DNA of 64,000 nt from Mesorhizobium sp. AR02. GTDB taxonomy: Bacteria > Pseudomonadota > Alphaproteobacteria > Rhizobiales > Rhizobiaceae. The stretch's first letter is position 1; each line of letters begins with the position of its first letter. Below the pieces are notes generated by a model. The model did not search any database. It worked only from the letters and a program-made list of their open reading frames with translations, and had not been told where the DNA came from. This document shows, piece by piece, positions 18,697 to 28,307 of this stretch. The translations under genes and the position numbers were made by a program. The stretch is from NCBI RefSeq assembly GCF_024746835.1, contig NZ_CP080531.1, forward strand, positions 5,724,001 to 5,788,000. The letters run 5' to 3'.

Positions 18697-20159
18697 TTAC
18701 TTCTTGGCGAGGCCGGGCAGCGTGACCTGATAGACCAGGAACATGGTGTCGACATTGGCGCCGTCATCGGCCTTGTATGGGGCGCCGACCTGGAAACCGT
18801 CCTGGGCGAGGAAGTCGTTGTCATTGGCAACGAACAGGAAATAGTCGTCGGGCAGCTTCGGATCGAGCACGCTGGCCAGCGACATCGCTTCCCATTTCTC
18901 CGAGAGGTTGTTGTGGTCGTTCGGCGCGCCATTGTGCAGGCCGAAGCGATTGAGCTGCGCATTGTCGTTGATGTCGATGAACGGCGTCAGCTTGGCCGGC
19001 GTCACCGACGGATCGAGCACGCCCTTGGGGGCGACGGGCTTGTCGGCGGCGTCGAAAGGACCGCCCGCGATGTCGGTTGCGGCGGAAAGATCGACGACGT
19101 TGATCTGGCGATAGAGCGAGGTGTCGCCCTTCAGGCCCTGGCCGTTGCCGCTGTCGCGCGCCAGCATCAGGAAGGATGTGTCCGACAGCGCCACGATTTC
19201 GCTTTGCGCGGCGATCTTGGTCTTGCCCTTGGCATCCTTGAACACCGGCAGCGGCACGACATATTCATGCGCCAGCTTGAGATGAGCGAGATCGGAGGCG
19301 TCATAGACCAGCGCCCTGGTGTTCTGCCGGGTCGAACCCGAATCGCCGCCATCCTGCCGGGTCGCCGACTGCAGCACGGCGATGAGGAACTTGCCGTCGG
19401 GCGTCATTGCCATGCCTTCCAGGCCCTGGTTGTTCTGGCGGCCGGTATCGGGATCCTTCGGGTCGGGCTCGGCAGCACCGGGGCCAGGATTGTCCGAAGA
19501 GAAATTCGGCTTGCCCTTGCGCATCGGTACGAGGGCCGCCGGCGGTTGGGTCGCCGACAGCAGGCGGCCTTGCGCCGAGAACCGGTAGATGTTGGGACCA
19601 TATTCGTCGGAGATGAACATCGAGCCGTCGGGCAGCCGCACGATCGCCTCATTGTCGAGGGCGAGCTTGCCATTGGTGGCGTCAGGCAGCATCGGCATGT
19701 CATCGGCGGCAGGACGTACATCCGACAGCGGATCGAGGCCGGTGGCGTCGGCGCCCTTGTCGTCGGTCAGAAGCATGGTGTCGGCAAGCGTCGCCTTGAC
19801 TTCAGTCTGCTCCTGGCCAGCAGCGCCTGGCACTACCGGAATGAACTCGATGCCGATGGTGTTGAGGCGCGGCCGGTAATCGGTGGTGCCGGCGACATTG
19901 TAGCCACGATCCGGCAGCAGCCAGAGCGACCCTTGTAGCTGCCGGCATCATGCGTCCAGCCAGCTGTGTCGATCGCCATGCCGGAACCCGAGCCGAACGT
20001 CTCGCCGAACTTGTCACGCTGAGCGGCCGGGATGCGGCCGACGCCGACCAGGCCCTTGTTGACGAGGACGGTCGCGGTGCTGTCGGCGAACGCCGGCGTC
20101 AAAGCGATGAACAAGGCCAGCGCGACGCCGAGCGAGGCGGTTCGGTAAAGGTGTTTCAT
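18697..20159 (-). pseudogene. Phytase-like esterase family protein, broken by a -1 frameshift
   Basis: The N-terminal part starts at ATG 20159 (AGAGGA seven bases upstream) with a clear signal peptide ending at TPAFAD. At 19929-19933 the sequence lacks one base; restoring it joins SYKG to SLWLLPDRGYNVAGTTDYRP and the frame then stays open to 18697. The body matches the esterase-like activity of phytase family (PF13449), with LDNEAIVRLPDGSMFISDEYGPN and NQGLEGMAMTPDG. Intact, it would be a periplasmic beta-propeller of ~485 residues. Either a real mutation or a sequence error; the rest of the frame is not decayed. Confidence 0.8.
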
Positions 20160-20390
20160 GGATATCCTCTTGTGACGGATGTGCCGGAGCGGCCGAAGGA
20201 CGAAAAGCTGAAAGAGGCGGTACATCGATGATGCCGCGCGCCCCCCAAAAGCGGTCTACGGCGCGAACATGATGCTTGCGTGACAGCGCGGCATGCGTGC
20301 CCGCCGGCTTGTCCACAGGCCGATAAAAACACGCGCTCGGGCGAAAGAATTGATGGTCCCTCGTACATGCGTTCGGGTGTCCAAACCCTG

Positions 20391-20412
20391 CACTAGACAC
20401 TTATGTCCAGTG
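20391..20412. promoter_or_regulatory. Imperfect palindrome upstream of the demethylation genes
   Basis: cactagaca and tgtccagtg form 9-bp arms (8 of 9 paired) around ctta. It lies 40 bases before the TTG start of the dehydrogenase gene, a position suited to an operator. No cognate regulator gene is adjacent. The divergent region 20160-20390 holds no recognisable gene. Confidence 0.4.
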
Positions 20413-20451
20413 CGTATATGGTGTGGCTTCTGACAGACCGGGAGGGAAGCC

Positions 20452-22863
20452 TTGAAGTCGCACTACCGTGCAGTGGTTATTGGGGGTGGGGTGGTCGGCG
20501 CCTCGGTGCTCTACCATTTGACGCGGTTCGGCTGGTCTGACGTGGCGCTGATCGAGCGTGCCGAACTGACCGCCGGTTCGACCTGGCATGCGGCGGCCGG
20601 ATTTCATGCGCTCAATGCCGATCCCAACGTCGCGGCGCTGCAGGATTACACCATCAACCTCTACCGCGAGATCGAGGCCGAATCCGGCCAGAACATCGGC
20701 CTGCACATGACCGGCGGCGTCAACATCGCCAGTGATCCCCAGCGCTGGGAGTGGCTGAAATCGGCCTGGGCGGTGTTCCAGTCGGTCGGCATCGAAACCG
20801 CCCGGCTGGTGACTCCCGACGAGATCAAGGAAATCTGCCCGATCGTCGACGTCACCGGCGTGCTCGGCGGCCTGCATGATTCCAACGAGGGCCATCTCGA
20901 CCCCTATGGCACGACGCACGCCTATGCGGGCGCGGCGAAGAAGCGTGGCGCCGAGATCATCCTGCGCAACAGGGTCGTAGAGTTGAGGTCTCGCGCCGAC
21001 GGCCACTGGGATGTCGTCACCGAGCAGGGCACCATCATTGCCGAGCATGTCGTCAACGCCGGCGGACTATGGGCAAAGCAGCTCGGTCACATGGCCGGCG
21101 TCGACCTGCCGGTGACGCCGATGGAGCACCATTATTTCATCACCGAGGACATTCCGGAGATCGCGGCACTGGACCGGGAGATCGGCATCGCGGTCGACCT
21201 CGACGGCTTCTCCTACCTGCGCCAGGAGCGCAAGGGCGTGCTGCTCGGTGTCTACGAGCAGAACCCGAAGCACTGGAATATGGACGGCGCGCCGTGGGAC
21301 TACGGTATCGAGCTGATCCCGGAAGACATCGATCGCATCAGTCCGGAACTCGCCAAGGCGCATGAGCGCTTTCCCTGCCTGGCGACGGCCGGCATCCGCA
21401 AATGGGTCAACGGCGCTTTCACCTTTACCCCGGACGGCAACCCGATCGTCGGGCCGGTGCGTGGCCTGAAAAACTACTGGGTCGCCTGCGGCGTCATGGC
21501 CGGCTTCAGCCAGGGCGGCGGCGTCGGAAAATCGCTGGCCGAATGGATGATTTACGGCGAGCCGCAAGCCGACATTTTCGGCATGGACATTGCCCGCTAC
21601 GGCGCCTTTGCGGCCAACCGGGAATATCTCAAGCAGACGACGCGGCAATTCTACTCGCGCCGTTTCGTCATGACCTTTCCCAATGAGCGGCTGCCCGCGG
21701 GCAGGCCTTTGAAACGCCCCGGCGCCTATGACGGCATGAGTGCGGCGGGCTGCGAATGGACGGCGTCGTGGGGGCTGGAAATCCCGGCCTATTTCGCGCC
21801 GATGGGTTTTCGCGAGAACACCACGCTCAAGCGTTCCAACGCCTTCGATATCGTCGGTGACGAAGCGTTGCAGGTCCGGCGTGCGGCCGGTCTCGTCGAT
21901 ATCTCGGCCTATTCACGCTATGCGGTGTCGGGGCCAGGCGCCCACGCATGGCTCGACCGGCTGCTTGCCTGCAGGCTGCCGAAGGCCGGGCAGGCGCGGC
22001 TGGCGCCGATGCTCGGGCCGGACGGACGGCTGAAGGGCGACCTCACCGTGATCAACTGGGGCGGCGGCGACCATTGGCTGATGGGCTCCTACTATCTCCG
22101 GGAATTCCACATGCGCTGGTTCGACAGCCAGGCAGGAGAGAGCGTCACGGTCACCGACATATCCGACGCGATGAGCGGCTTCCTGCTGACCGGGCCGAAC
22201 GCGCGGAAAATCCTGGAGCGCACAACGCATCAGGACGTCTCCGCCGCGGCACTGCCGTTCATGGCCTGCGGCGCGTTTGACATCGGCATGGTGCAGGCCT
22301 GTGTGGCACGGCTGTCCATCGCCGGCGAACTGGGCTTCGAGATCAGTTGCCCCGCGACCATGCATGCCACACTTCGCCATACACTGCTCGCCGCAGGTGA
22401 AGATCTCGGCCTGGCCGAGATCGGCTACTACGCGCTCAATGCGCTCAGGCTGGAGAAAAGCTTCGGCATCTGGTCGCGTGAATTCACGCAGGGCTACACG
22501 CCAGGCCAGACCGGCCTCGACCGTTTCATCGCCTTCGACAAGGGCGATTTCGTCGGCCGCGAGGCAGCGTTGAGGGAACGCCAGGCGGGCACCTCGCAAC
22601 GGATGGTGACGCTGGAGATCGATGCGCATGACGCCGACGCCAGCGGCTTCGAGCCGGTCTGGCGCGACGGCCGGCGCGTCGGCTTCGTCACTTCAGGCGG
22701 ATTTGGCTACACGATCGGCAAGAGCGTCGCGCTGGCGTTGGTGGACGACGATTTTGCCGAGGAGGGGACAGCGCTTTCGGTGCACATTGTCGGCGTCGAG
22801 CGGCCGGCACGGATCATCGCAGCCTCGCCCTACGATCCCTCGGGCAAGGCGATGCGGCAATGA
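20452..22863 (+). CDS. FAD-dependent dimethylglycine/sarcosine dehydrogenase-like protein with GcvT domain
   Basis: The 803-residue protein has an N-terminal DAO-type FAD domain (AVVIGGGVVGASVLYHL, then STWHAAAG where FAD attaches covalently in relatives), a central FAO_M linker, and C-terminal GcvT and GcvT_C domains (folate-binding aminomethyltransferase fold, e.g. GYYALNALRLEKSFGIW). This matches dimethylglycine and sarcosine dehydrogenases that oxidise N-methyl groups and pass the one-carbon unit to tetrahydrofolate. The TTG at 20452 has GGAGGG upstream. It is followed 12 bases later by an MttB-family gene; together they suggest stepwise demethylation of a quaternary amine. Substrate not proven. 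Confidence 0.9.
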   Translation: MKSHYRAVVIGGGVVGASVLYHLTRFGWSDVALIERAELTAGSTWHAAAGFHALNADPNVAALQDYTINLYREIEAESGQNIGLHMTGGVNIASDPQRWEWLKSAWAVFQSVGIETARLVTPDEIKEICPIVDVTGVLGGLHDSNEGHLDPYGTTHAYAGAAKKRGAEIILRNRVVELRSRADGHWDVVTEQGTIIAEHVVNAGGLWAKQLGHMAGVDLPVTPMEHHYFITEDIPEIAALDREIGIAVDLDGFSYLRQERKGVLLGVYEQNPKHWNMDGAPWDYGIELIPEDIDRISPELAKAHERFPCLATAGIRKWVNGAFTFTPDGNPIVGPVRGLKNYWVACGVMAGFSQGGGVGKSLAEWMIYGEPQADIFGMDIARYGAFAANREYLKQTTRQFYSRRFVMTFPNERLPAGRPLKRPGAYDGMSAAGCEWTASWGLEIPAYFAPMGFRENTTLKRSNAFDIVGDEALQVRRAAGLVDISAYSRYAVSGPGAHAWLDRLLACRLPKAGQARLAPMLGPDGRLKGDLTVINWGGGDHWLMGSYYLREFHMRWFDSQAGESVTVTDISDAMSGFLLTGPNARKILERTTHQDVSAAALPFMACGAFDIGMVQACVARLSIAGELGFEISCPATMHATLRHTLLAAGEDLGLAEIGYYALNALRLEKSFGIWSREFTQGYTPGQTGLDRFIAFDKGDFVGREAALRERQAGTSQRMVTLEIDAHDADASGFEPVWRDGRRVGFVTSGGFGYTIGKSVALALVDDDFAEEGTALSVHIVGVERPARIIAASPYDPSGKAMRQ

Positions 22864-22875
22864 GGAGGATTTTCG

Positions 22876-24429
22876 ATGGTCGATGACGCGGCACGAGACA
22901 GCAGGCGCGAACGCCGGCGCGGACGCACAGGCGAGGCCGGCAGCGAAAGCAGCCGCCGGCCCAACTACCGGTCGCTGAAGAACCCGTTCCTGCCGCAGCC
23001 GATCTTTTCCGACGACCAGGTGGCGGCGATCCACGACACGGCGCTGCGCGTACTGGAGGAACTCGGCATCAAGGTTCTGCTGCCGAAGGCACGCGAGCTT
23101 TTCGCCAGCGCCGGCGCGCTGGTCGACCCGGATACCGACATGGTGCGCATTGGCCGCGACATGGTGGTGGCGGCGTTGGCCTCGGCGCCGAAGTCGATCC
23201 AAGCGCAAGCCGGCGACCGCTCGCGCGACCTGACGCTGGAACTCGGATCGATGACCTTTCTGGCTGGATGCGGCGCGCCGAACGTCACCGATCTCGAACG
23301 CGGCCGGCGGCCGGGCACGCTGGCCGATTTCGAGGATCTGCTGCGGCTGGTGCAGCATTTCGACGTGCTGCATATGCTTGGCCCCTGCATCGAGCCACAG
23401 GATGTCGACAACCGCTTTCGCCACTATGCCGTCAACCGCGCACAACTGACGCTGTCAGACAAGTTTCCCTTCGTCTTCGCGCGCGGCACGCCGCAGGTCG
23501 AGGACGGTTTCGAGATGATCCGGCTGGCGCGCGGCCTGTCGCCAGACGAATTCCTGGCGAACGCGCATTGCTACACCGTGATCAACACCAACTCGCCGCG
23601 CCAGCTCGACATTCCGATGGCGCAAGGCATCATCGATTTCGCCAGGGCAGGCCAGGTCTCCGTCATCACGCCGTTCTGCCTGGCGGGCGCGATGGCGCCG
23701 ATCACGGTAGCCGGCGCGCTGGCGTTGCAGCATGCCGAAGCGCTGGCGGGCCTGACGCTGGCGCAGATCGTGCGCCCCGGCGCGCCGGTCGTCTATGGCT
23801 CGTTCTCCTCCAATGTCGACATGAAATCCGGCGCGCCGGCCTTCGGCACGCCGGAGCATGTCAAGGCGACATTGGGCGCGGGCCAGCTGGCGCGCTTCAC
23901 CGGACTGCCCTGGCGGTCCGGCGGCGGCAGCGCGGCCAACATCTCGGATGCGCAGGCGGCACACGAAACGCAGTTCGCGCTGTGGGGTTCGGTGCTGGCC
24001 GGAGCAACCATGTGCATCCACGCCGCCGGCTGGCTGGAAGGCGGCTTGAGCGTCTCCTTCGAGAAGATGATCACCGACATCGAGGCGCTGCAGACGGTCG
24101 CGGAACTCTGCGCCGCGACGCCCGGTGATGACGATTCGATCGGCTTCGATGCGATCGCCGAAGTGCAGCCGGGCGGCCATTTCTTCTCGGCCGGCCACAC
24201 CATGACGCGCTATCGCACCGCCTTCTACGAACCGCTGGTGGCCGACTGGTCGAATTTCGGCAACTGGACGCAAAGCGGATCGAAGACCGCGAGCGAGCGC
24301 GCCACCGGCATCTGGCGGCGCGCGGTTGCCGACTTCGAGCCGCCCGCTTCGGCTGCCGCGACCGCCGGTGTCCTCGACGGGTTCATCGCGCAGCGCACCG
24401 CGGAGGGCGGAGCGGCACCGGTGTCGTGA
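22876..24429 (+). CDS. MttB family methyltransferase (non-pyrrolysine)
   Basis: The 517-residue protein belongs to the trimethylamine methyltransferase superfamily (COG5598), with the TIM-barrel core and segments GRDMVVAALASAPKSI and FCLAGAMAPITVAGALALQHAEALAG. No in-frame amber codon interrupts it, so it is not a pyrrolysine enzyme; members of this kind are known to demethylate glycine betaine, proline betaine or carnitine. The first ~30 residues are basic and disordered. TGAGGAGG overlaps the stop of the upstream gene and serves as its ribosome site. No corrinoid protein or activase gene is nearby, which leaves the methyl acceptor open. Confidence 0.88.
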   Translation: MVDDAARDSRRERRRGRTGEAGSESSRRPNYRSLKNPFLPQPIFSDDQVAAIHDTALRVLEELGIKVLLPKARELFASAGALVDPDTDMVRIGRDMVVAALASAPKSIQAQAGDRSRDLTLELGSMTFLAGCGAPNVTDLERGRRPGTLADFEDLLRLVQHFDVLHMLGPCIEPQDVDNRFRHYAVNRAQLTLSDKFPFVFARGTPQVEDGFEMIRLARGLSPDEFLANAHCYTVINTNSPRQLDIPMAQGIIDFARAGQVSVITPFCLAGAMAPITVAGALALQHAEALAGLTLAQIVRPGAPVVYGSFSSNVDMKSGAPAFGTPEHVKATLGAGQLARFTGLPWRSGGGSAANISDAQAAHETQFALWGSVLAGATMCIHAAGWLEGGLSVSFEKMITDIEALQTVAELCAATPGDDDSIGFDAIAEVQPGGHFFSAGHTMTRYRTAFYEPLVADWSNFGNWTQSGSKTASERATGIWRRAVADFEPPASAAATAGVLDGFIAQRTAEGGAAPVS

Positions 24430-24442
24430 CCGGCAGCCGCGG

Positions 24443-25762
24443 TCACGTCGGGTTGTCGAGCGTGAACAGATCGCTCTCCTCGTCATAGGCAAAGTACTCG
24501 GCGTAGCGGGCCCAACTGATGACGGCCCGCACCGTCTGGTCGGCATAGTCCTCGGACATGTGGTCCTCCAGCTCGTCGCGGAAGCGGCGGGCCGGCGCCT
24601 TATGGCCGGCGCGTTCGTCGAGCACGCGGCGGATATGGCCAGCCAGCGGCACATAGGTCGCAAGCTGCTGCGCGAACAATTGCTTGCGCGCGTCGACCTC
24701 GCTTTCGGCGAAGCGTTTTCCCGCAGGCGTCAGCTGGATGTCGCCCTCGGCGAACTCGGCAAAGCGCAGCAGCTGCAGCGTTTCGGCGATCGGGAACAGA
24801 TCGTCGATTTCGAGCTGCAGGCTGGCGGCCAGCGGCGGCAGGTCGGCATGGCCGTTGTAGGGCGGGGCGGCGACCGCCTCGATCAGGCCGGCAAGCAGGT
24901 TGGTCGAGACACGCGGCAGCACCATGGCGATGCCCGAACCCGGGAAGACGCCGTCGCGGGCAGGGGTGCCCGGCTCCTTCCTGGCGGTCATGCGGGCATA
25001 GATGTCCTCGACCAGCGCGCGGAAGGCCGGGTCCAGCCGGTTGCGCGGCTGCGGCAGATCGATCCTGAGCTCGGCGACGACGCGGCCCGGATTGGACGAG
25101 AAGATCAGCACGCGGTCGCACATCAGCACGGCCTCCTCGATGTTGTGCGTCACCATCAGGATCGACTCGATCGGCATGCGGCCTTCCGACCAGAGGTCGA
25201 GCAAGTCGGTGCGCAGCGTCTCGGCCGTCAGCACGTCAAGCGCCGAGAATGGCTCATCCATCAACAGCACTTTTGGATGCACCACCAGGGCGCGGGCGAG
25301 CCCGACGCGCTGGCGCATGCCGCCCGAAAGTTCCTTCGGATAGGCGTTCTCGAAACCGTCGAGACCGATCAGGTCGATGGCCGACAAAGCGCGCTTGCGG
25401 CGCTCGGCCGGCGAGACGCCCTGTGCCTCGAGCCCGAGTTCGACATTCTGCAGCACGGTCAGCCAGGGAAACAGCGCAAAGCTCTGGAAGACCATGGCGA
25501 TGCCGTCCGGCGTGCCGGAGACGAGCTTGCCTTCGAAGGCGATGGCGCCTTCGCTAGGCCGGATCAGGCCGGCGATGGAGCGCAGCAAGGTGGACTTGCC
25601 GGATCCGGAGCGGCCGAGCAGGCCGACGATCTCGCCGGAGACGAGCGTCAGCCCGACCTGGTCGAGGACGACGAGCTTGCCCGCGCTTCCTTTGTCATAG
25701 GTCTGGCAGACGCCGTGGACTTCGACGAGCGGAAGGGACTTGGTGATGACAGCTTGGTTCAT
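24443..25762 (-). CDS. NitT/TauT-type ABC transporter ATP-binding protein with AAA-associated C-terminal domain
   Basis: The first ~250 residues are a standard ABC ATPase: Walker A GRSGSGKST near residue 50, signature LSGGMRQRVGLARAL, Walker B VLLMDEPFSALD and the H-loop in VTHNIEEA. The remaining ~150 residues form the AAA-associated C-terminal domain (PF09821), with IDDLFPIAETLQLL and VRAVISWARYAEYFAYDEE. Relatives import nitrate, sulfonates or similar solutes. It follows the permease gene by 24 bases and converges on the MttB gene. No binding-protein gene is adjacent. Confidence 0.92.
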   Translation of the reverse strand: MNQAVITKSLPLVEVHGVCQTYDKGSAGKLVVLDQVGLTLVSGEIVGLLGRSGSGKSTLLRSIAGLIRPSEGAIAFEGKLVSGTPDGIAMVFQSFALFPWLTVLQNVELGLEAQGVSPAERRKRALSAIDLIGLDGFENAYPKELSGGMRQRVGLARALVVHPKVLLMDEPFSALDVLTAETLRTDLLDLWSEGRMPIESILMVTHNIEEAVLMCDRVLIFSSNPGRVVAELRIDLPQPRNRLDPAFRALVEDIYARMTARKEPGTPARDGVFPGSGIAMVLPRVSTNLLAGLIEAVAAPPYNGHADLPPLAASLQLEIDDLFPIAETLQLLRFAEFAEGDIQLTPAGKRFAESEVDARKQLFAQQLATYVPLAGHIRRVLDERAGHKAPARRFRDELEDHMSEDYADQTVRAVISWARYAEYFAYDEESDLFTLDNPT

Positions 25763-25786
25763 GATCGGTCTCCTAAAAGAACAGGG

Positions 25787-27544
25787 TCAGTCGAGCCGCA
25801 TGCGGCGTTCGGCAAAAACATAGAGCGGGCGCCAGAGGGTGCGGTTGAAGAGGGTGACGAAGAGCGACATCACGGCGATGCCGAGAATGACACGCGGGAA
25901 ATCGCCGGCTTCGGTCGCTTTGGCGATGTAGGAGCCGAGGCCGAAGGCCTCGAGCCTGGTGTTGCCCCAGCTTGCCAGTTCGGCGACGATGGAGGCGTTC
26001 CACGAGCCGCCGGAAGCGGTCAGCGCGCCGGTGATGTAATAGGGAAAAATCCCCGGCAGCATGACGTTCTTCCACCACGACCAGGACCGTATCTTGAAAA
26101 CCCCAGCCGCCTCCTTGAGGTCGGACGGGAAGGCGCTGGCGCCGGCGATGACGTTGAACAGGATGTACCATTGCGTGCCCAGCACCATCAGCGGCGACAG
26201 CCAGATGCTGGGGTTGGCGCCGGTGGCGACGATGGCGATCACGGCGAACGGAAACAGCACGTTGGCAGGGAAGGCGGCGAGAAACTGCGCCAGTGGCTGA
26301 ACCCGTTCGGCGACCGCCGGCCGCAACCCGATCCAGACGCCGATCGGCACCCAGATCACGCTGGCGACCGCGATCAGCACGATCACGCGCAGCAAGGTGA
26401 GAAGGCCACCACTGAAGGCTTCAACCACATCATTCCAGCCAAGCGTCTGCCTGAGATACAGCACCGTCTCGACGACACCCCACAGCGCGACAAGCAGCAC
26501 CAGGCCCAGCCAGACGATGTCCAGCGCCCGCGACAGCCGGCGCGACCCGGCGGTCGACGCCGACGGCAGGGTCCGCTTGCCCAGGCGAAGCAGCATGGCG
26601 CGCTGCCAGAGCCAGGCGAGCGGCAGCCCGACGGTCTGGAGGAGCCGGGCCCGGCGCAGCATGTCGTAGACCCAGGAGCGGGGCTTTTCCTGGCCGGCGG
26701 TCTGTTCCAAGCGGAACTTGTCGGCCCAGGCAACGATGGGCCGGAACAGCAGCTGGTCATAGAGCATGATGAGCACGCCCATCGCTAGCACCGCCCAGGC
26801 GACGGCCCTGAAATCCTGCTTGTCGATGGCCAGCGCCAGCCACGAGCCGATGCCGGGCAGTTGCACGGTGGTGTTGCCGACGGTGATGGCCTCGGAGGCG
26901 ACGACGAAGAACCAGCCGCCGGACATCGACATCATGGTGTTCCAGACCAGGCCGGGGGCCGCGAATGGCGCCTCCAGCCGCCAGAACCTTTGCCAGGCCG
27001 ACAGGCCGAAGCCACGGCTGACCTCGTCGAGATCACCCGGAACCGTACGCAGCGACTGGTAGAACGAGAACGCCATGTTCCAGGCCTGGCTGGTGAAGAT
27101 GGCGAAGATCGCGGCGCATTCGGCGCCGAGCTGGCTGCCGGGAAACAGGCCCATGAAAAAGGTCACGGTGAAGGTCAGGAAACCCAGCACCGGCACCGAC
27201 TGCAGGATGTCGAGCGCGGGAATGATCACCATTTCGGCGCGCCGGCTCTTGGCGGCCAGCGTCGCCACGGTGAAGGTGAAGATCAGCGACACGATGATGG
27301 CCGCGAACATGCGCAGCGTGGTGCGCAGCGCATAGTCCGGCAGGTTGGCGAGGTCGAGCGTGACCGGCGAGGTGGTGAGAAGCGTCGTCGGCGCACGCAT
27401 GCCGGCGGCGCCATGCGCCAGAAGCACCAGCAAGGCCACCAGCATGGCAAAGGCGATGGTGTCGTAGATGTTGGGGGCGATGCGTCCGCGCGCGAGGGCC
27501 GCGGCTTCGCCGAGCGAATTGCGGTTGTGGGGCAGGAAGATCAT
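25787..27544 (-). CDS. ABC transporter permease, two fused membrane domains
   Basis: The 585-residue protein contains two BPD_transp_1 domains in tandem, each with an EAA-type loop: the first near EVSRGFGLSAWQRFWRLEAP, the second near LKEAAGVFKIRSWSWWKNVM. A single protein could thus form the whole membrane pore. GGAGG lies five bases before ATG 27544. It is transcribed with the downstream ATPase. Fused permeases of this kind are known among anion-type importers, but the substrate is not evident. Confidence 0.9.
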   Translation of the reverse strand: MIFLPHNRNSLGEAAALARGRIAPNIYDTIAFAMLVALLVLLAHGAAGMRAPTTLLTTSPVTLDLANLPDYALRTTLRMFAAIIVSLIFTFTVATLAAKSRRAEMVIIPALDILQSVPVLGFLTFTVTFFMGLFPGSQLGAECAAIFAIFTSQAWNMAFSFYQSLRTVPGDLDEVSRGFGLSAWQRFWRLEAPFAAPGLVWNTMMSMSGGWFFVVASEAITVGNTTVQLPGIGSWLALAIDKQDFRAVAWAVLAMGVLIMLYDQLLFRPIVAWADKFRLEQTAGQEKPRSWVYDMLRRARLLQTVGLPLAWLWQRAMLLRLGKRTLPSASTAGSRRLSRALDIVWLGLVLLVALWGVVETVLYLRQTLGWNDVVEAFSGGLLTLLRVIVLIAVASVIWVPIGVWIGLRPAVAERVQPLAQFLAAFPANVLFPFAVIAIVATGANPSIWLSPLMVLGTQWYILFNVIAGASAFPSDLKEAAGVFKIRSWSWWKNVMLPGIFPYYITGALTASGGSWNASIVAELASWGNTRLEAFGLGSYIAKATEAGDFPRVILGIAVMSLFVTLFNRTLWRPLYVFAERRMRLD

Positions 27545-27691
27545 GACAGGCCTCCGGATGATGGGCCGATTGCAGTCTGGCTTGGGAGAGGGTGATTGCG
27601 GGCATGCGAAAGGGTGCGACCGGGAGGCGGTCGCGCCGGGCGCCAGGGCCGGGCCGTCAGTGCGGAGGTTTGGGCTGCGTCGAAGAGGGGC

Positions 27692-27943
27692 TCAGGCGGC
27701 GAGCCGTGGCAGGGCCGGTCGACGACTGACGCCCTCTTCGGAGACGGGCTGCCGCTCCTGCGTCCAGCGGCATTCCAGGCGGCCGCTCACCGACCCGCGG
27801 CGCCAGACGCAGACCAGCCGGGTCGGCGGCATGGTGAAGCCAGCTTTGCCCGCCAGACCGCGCGTTGTGCCAACGGACGGCCGTGTAGTTGAAGCGGAGC
27901 GCGTGACAGGGCGCGCGCGGAAGGGGATGATGTTGGTGTTCAT
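27692..27943 (-). CDS. Small basic protein upstream of the ABC transporter
   Basis: The 83-residue frame begins MNTNIIPFRARP and includes the segment RLVCVWRRGSVSGRLECRW, a short W/C-containing block that recurs, as far as I recall, in many small rhizobial proteins. The start at 27943 has GAGGTGA five bases upstream, a good site. Arg-rich composition and size suggest a soluble small protein of unknown role. It could be co-transcribed with the permease gene 147 bases downstream. A chance frame cannot be excluded. Confidence 0.55.
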   Translation of the reverse strand: MNTNIIPFRARPVTRSASTTRPSVGTTRGLAGKAGFTMPPTRLVCVWRRGSVSGRLECRWTQERQPVSEEGVSRRPALPRLAA

Positions 27944-28307
27944 GGCTCACCTCTTGCGGTCCGGCGGGACGGCAAGGCGAGCCGAAGGCGGGTTATGCCC
28001 TGCCCAGGCCCGACCGGCGCCACATGCCGGAAACCAAATCTGTTGACGGGGCCAGTGTCCGGACCGTGCCTGGGGCTTGATCCGGACAGCGACTGGGATA
28101 GCTGTCCATAACCTGTTCGATCTCGAGTTGATGCTTCGATCAGCCGAAGCCACGCCGCCTTACGCCCGTGGCTCAGGGCGTGTCAACGCGGGCGCCGGAA
28201 TCTTAAGTATATGGCCTGATACCAAGGCATAAGGAGGCAGGCCACGCGGCAAGGGATTCACCAGCAATACATTGAAAAATAAAGATTTATTTTCCGCTTT
28301 GAAGTGG
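27944..28307. other. Intergenic region before the two-component genes
   Basis: About 360 bases between the small protein gene and the end of the response regulator gene. Near 28271-28291 an A/T-rich inverted repeat (gaaaaataaa ... tttattttc) could terminate reverse-strand transcripts of the regulator. No gene with a ribosome site was found. Confidence 0.4.

Noticed and set aside
22876..24429. MttB gene as a pyrrolysine enzyme
   Set aside because: No in-frame amber codon interrupts the frame and no pyl genes are present.
24326..26788. An 820-residue forward open frame
   Set aside because: It lies antisense to the ABC ATPase and permease genes, whose motifs are clear; its composition (H/D/Q/R-rich) is typical of a shadow frame in GC-rich DNA.
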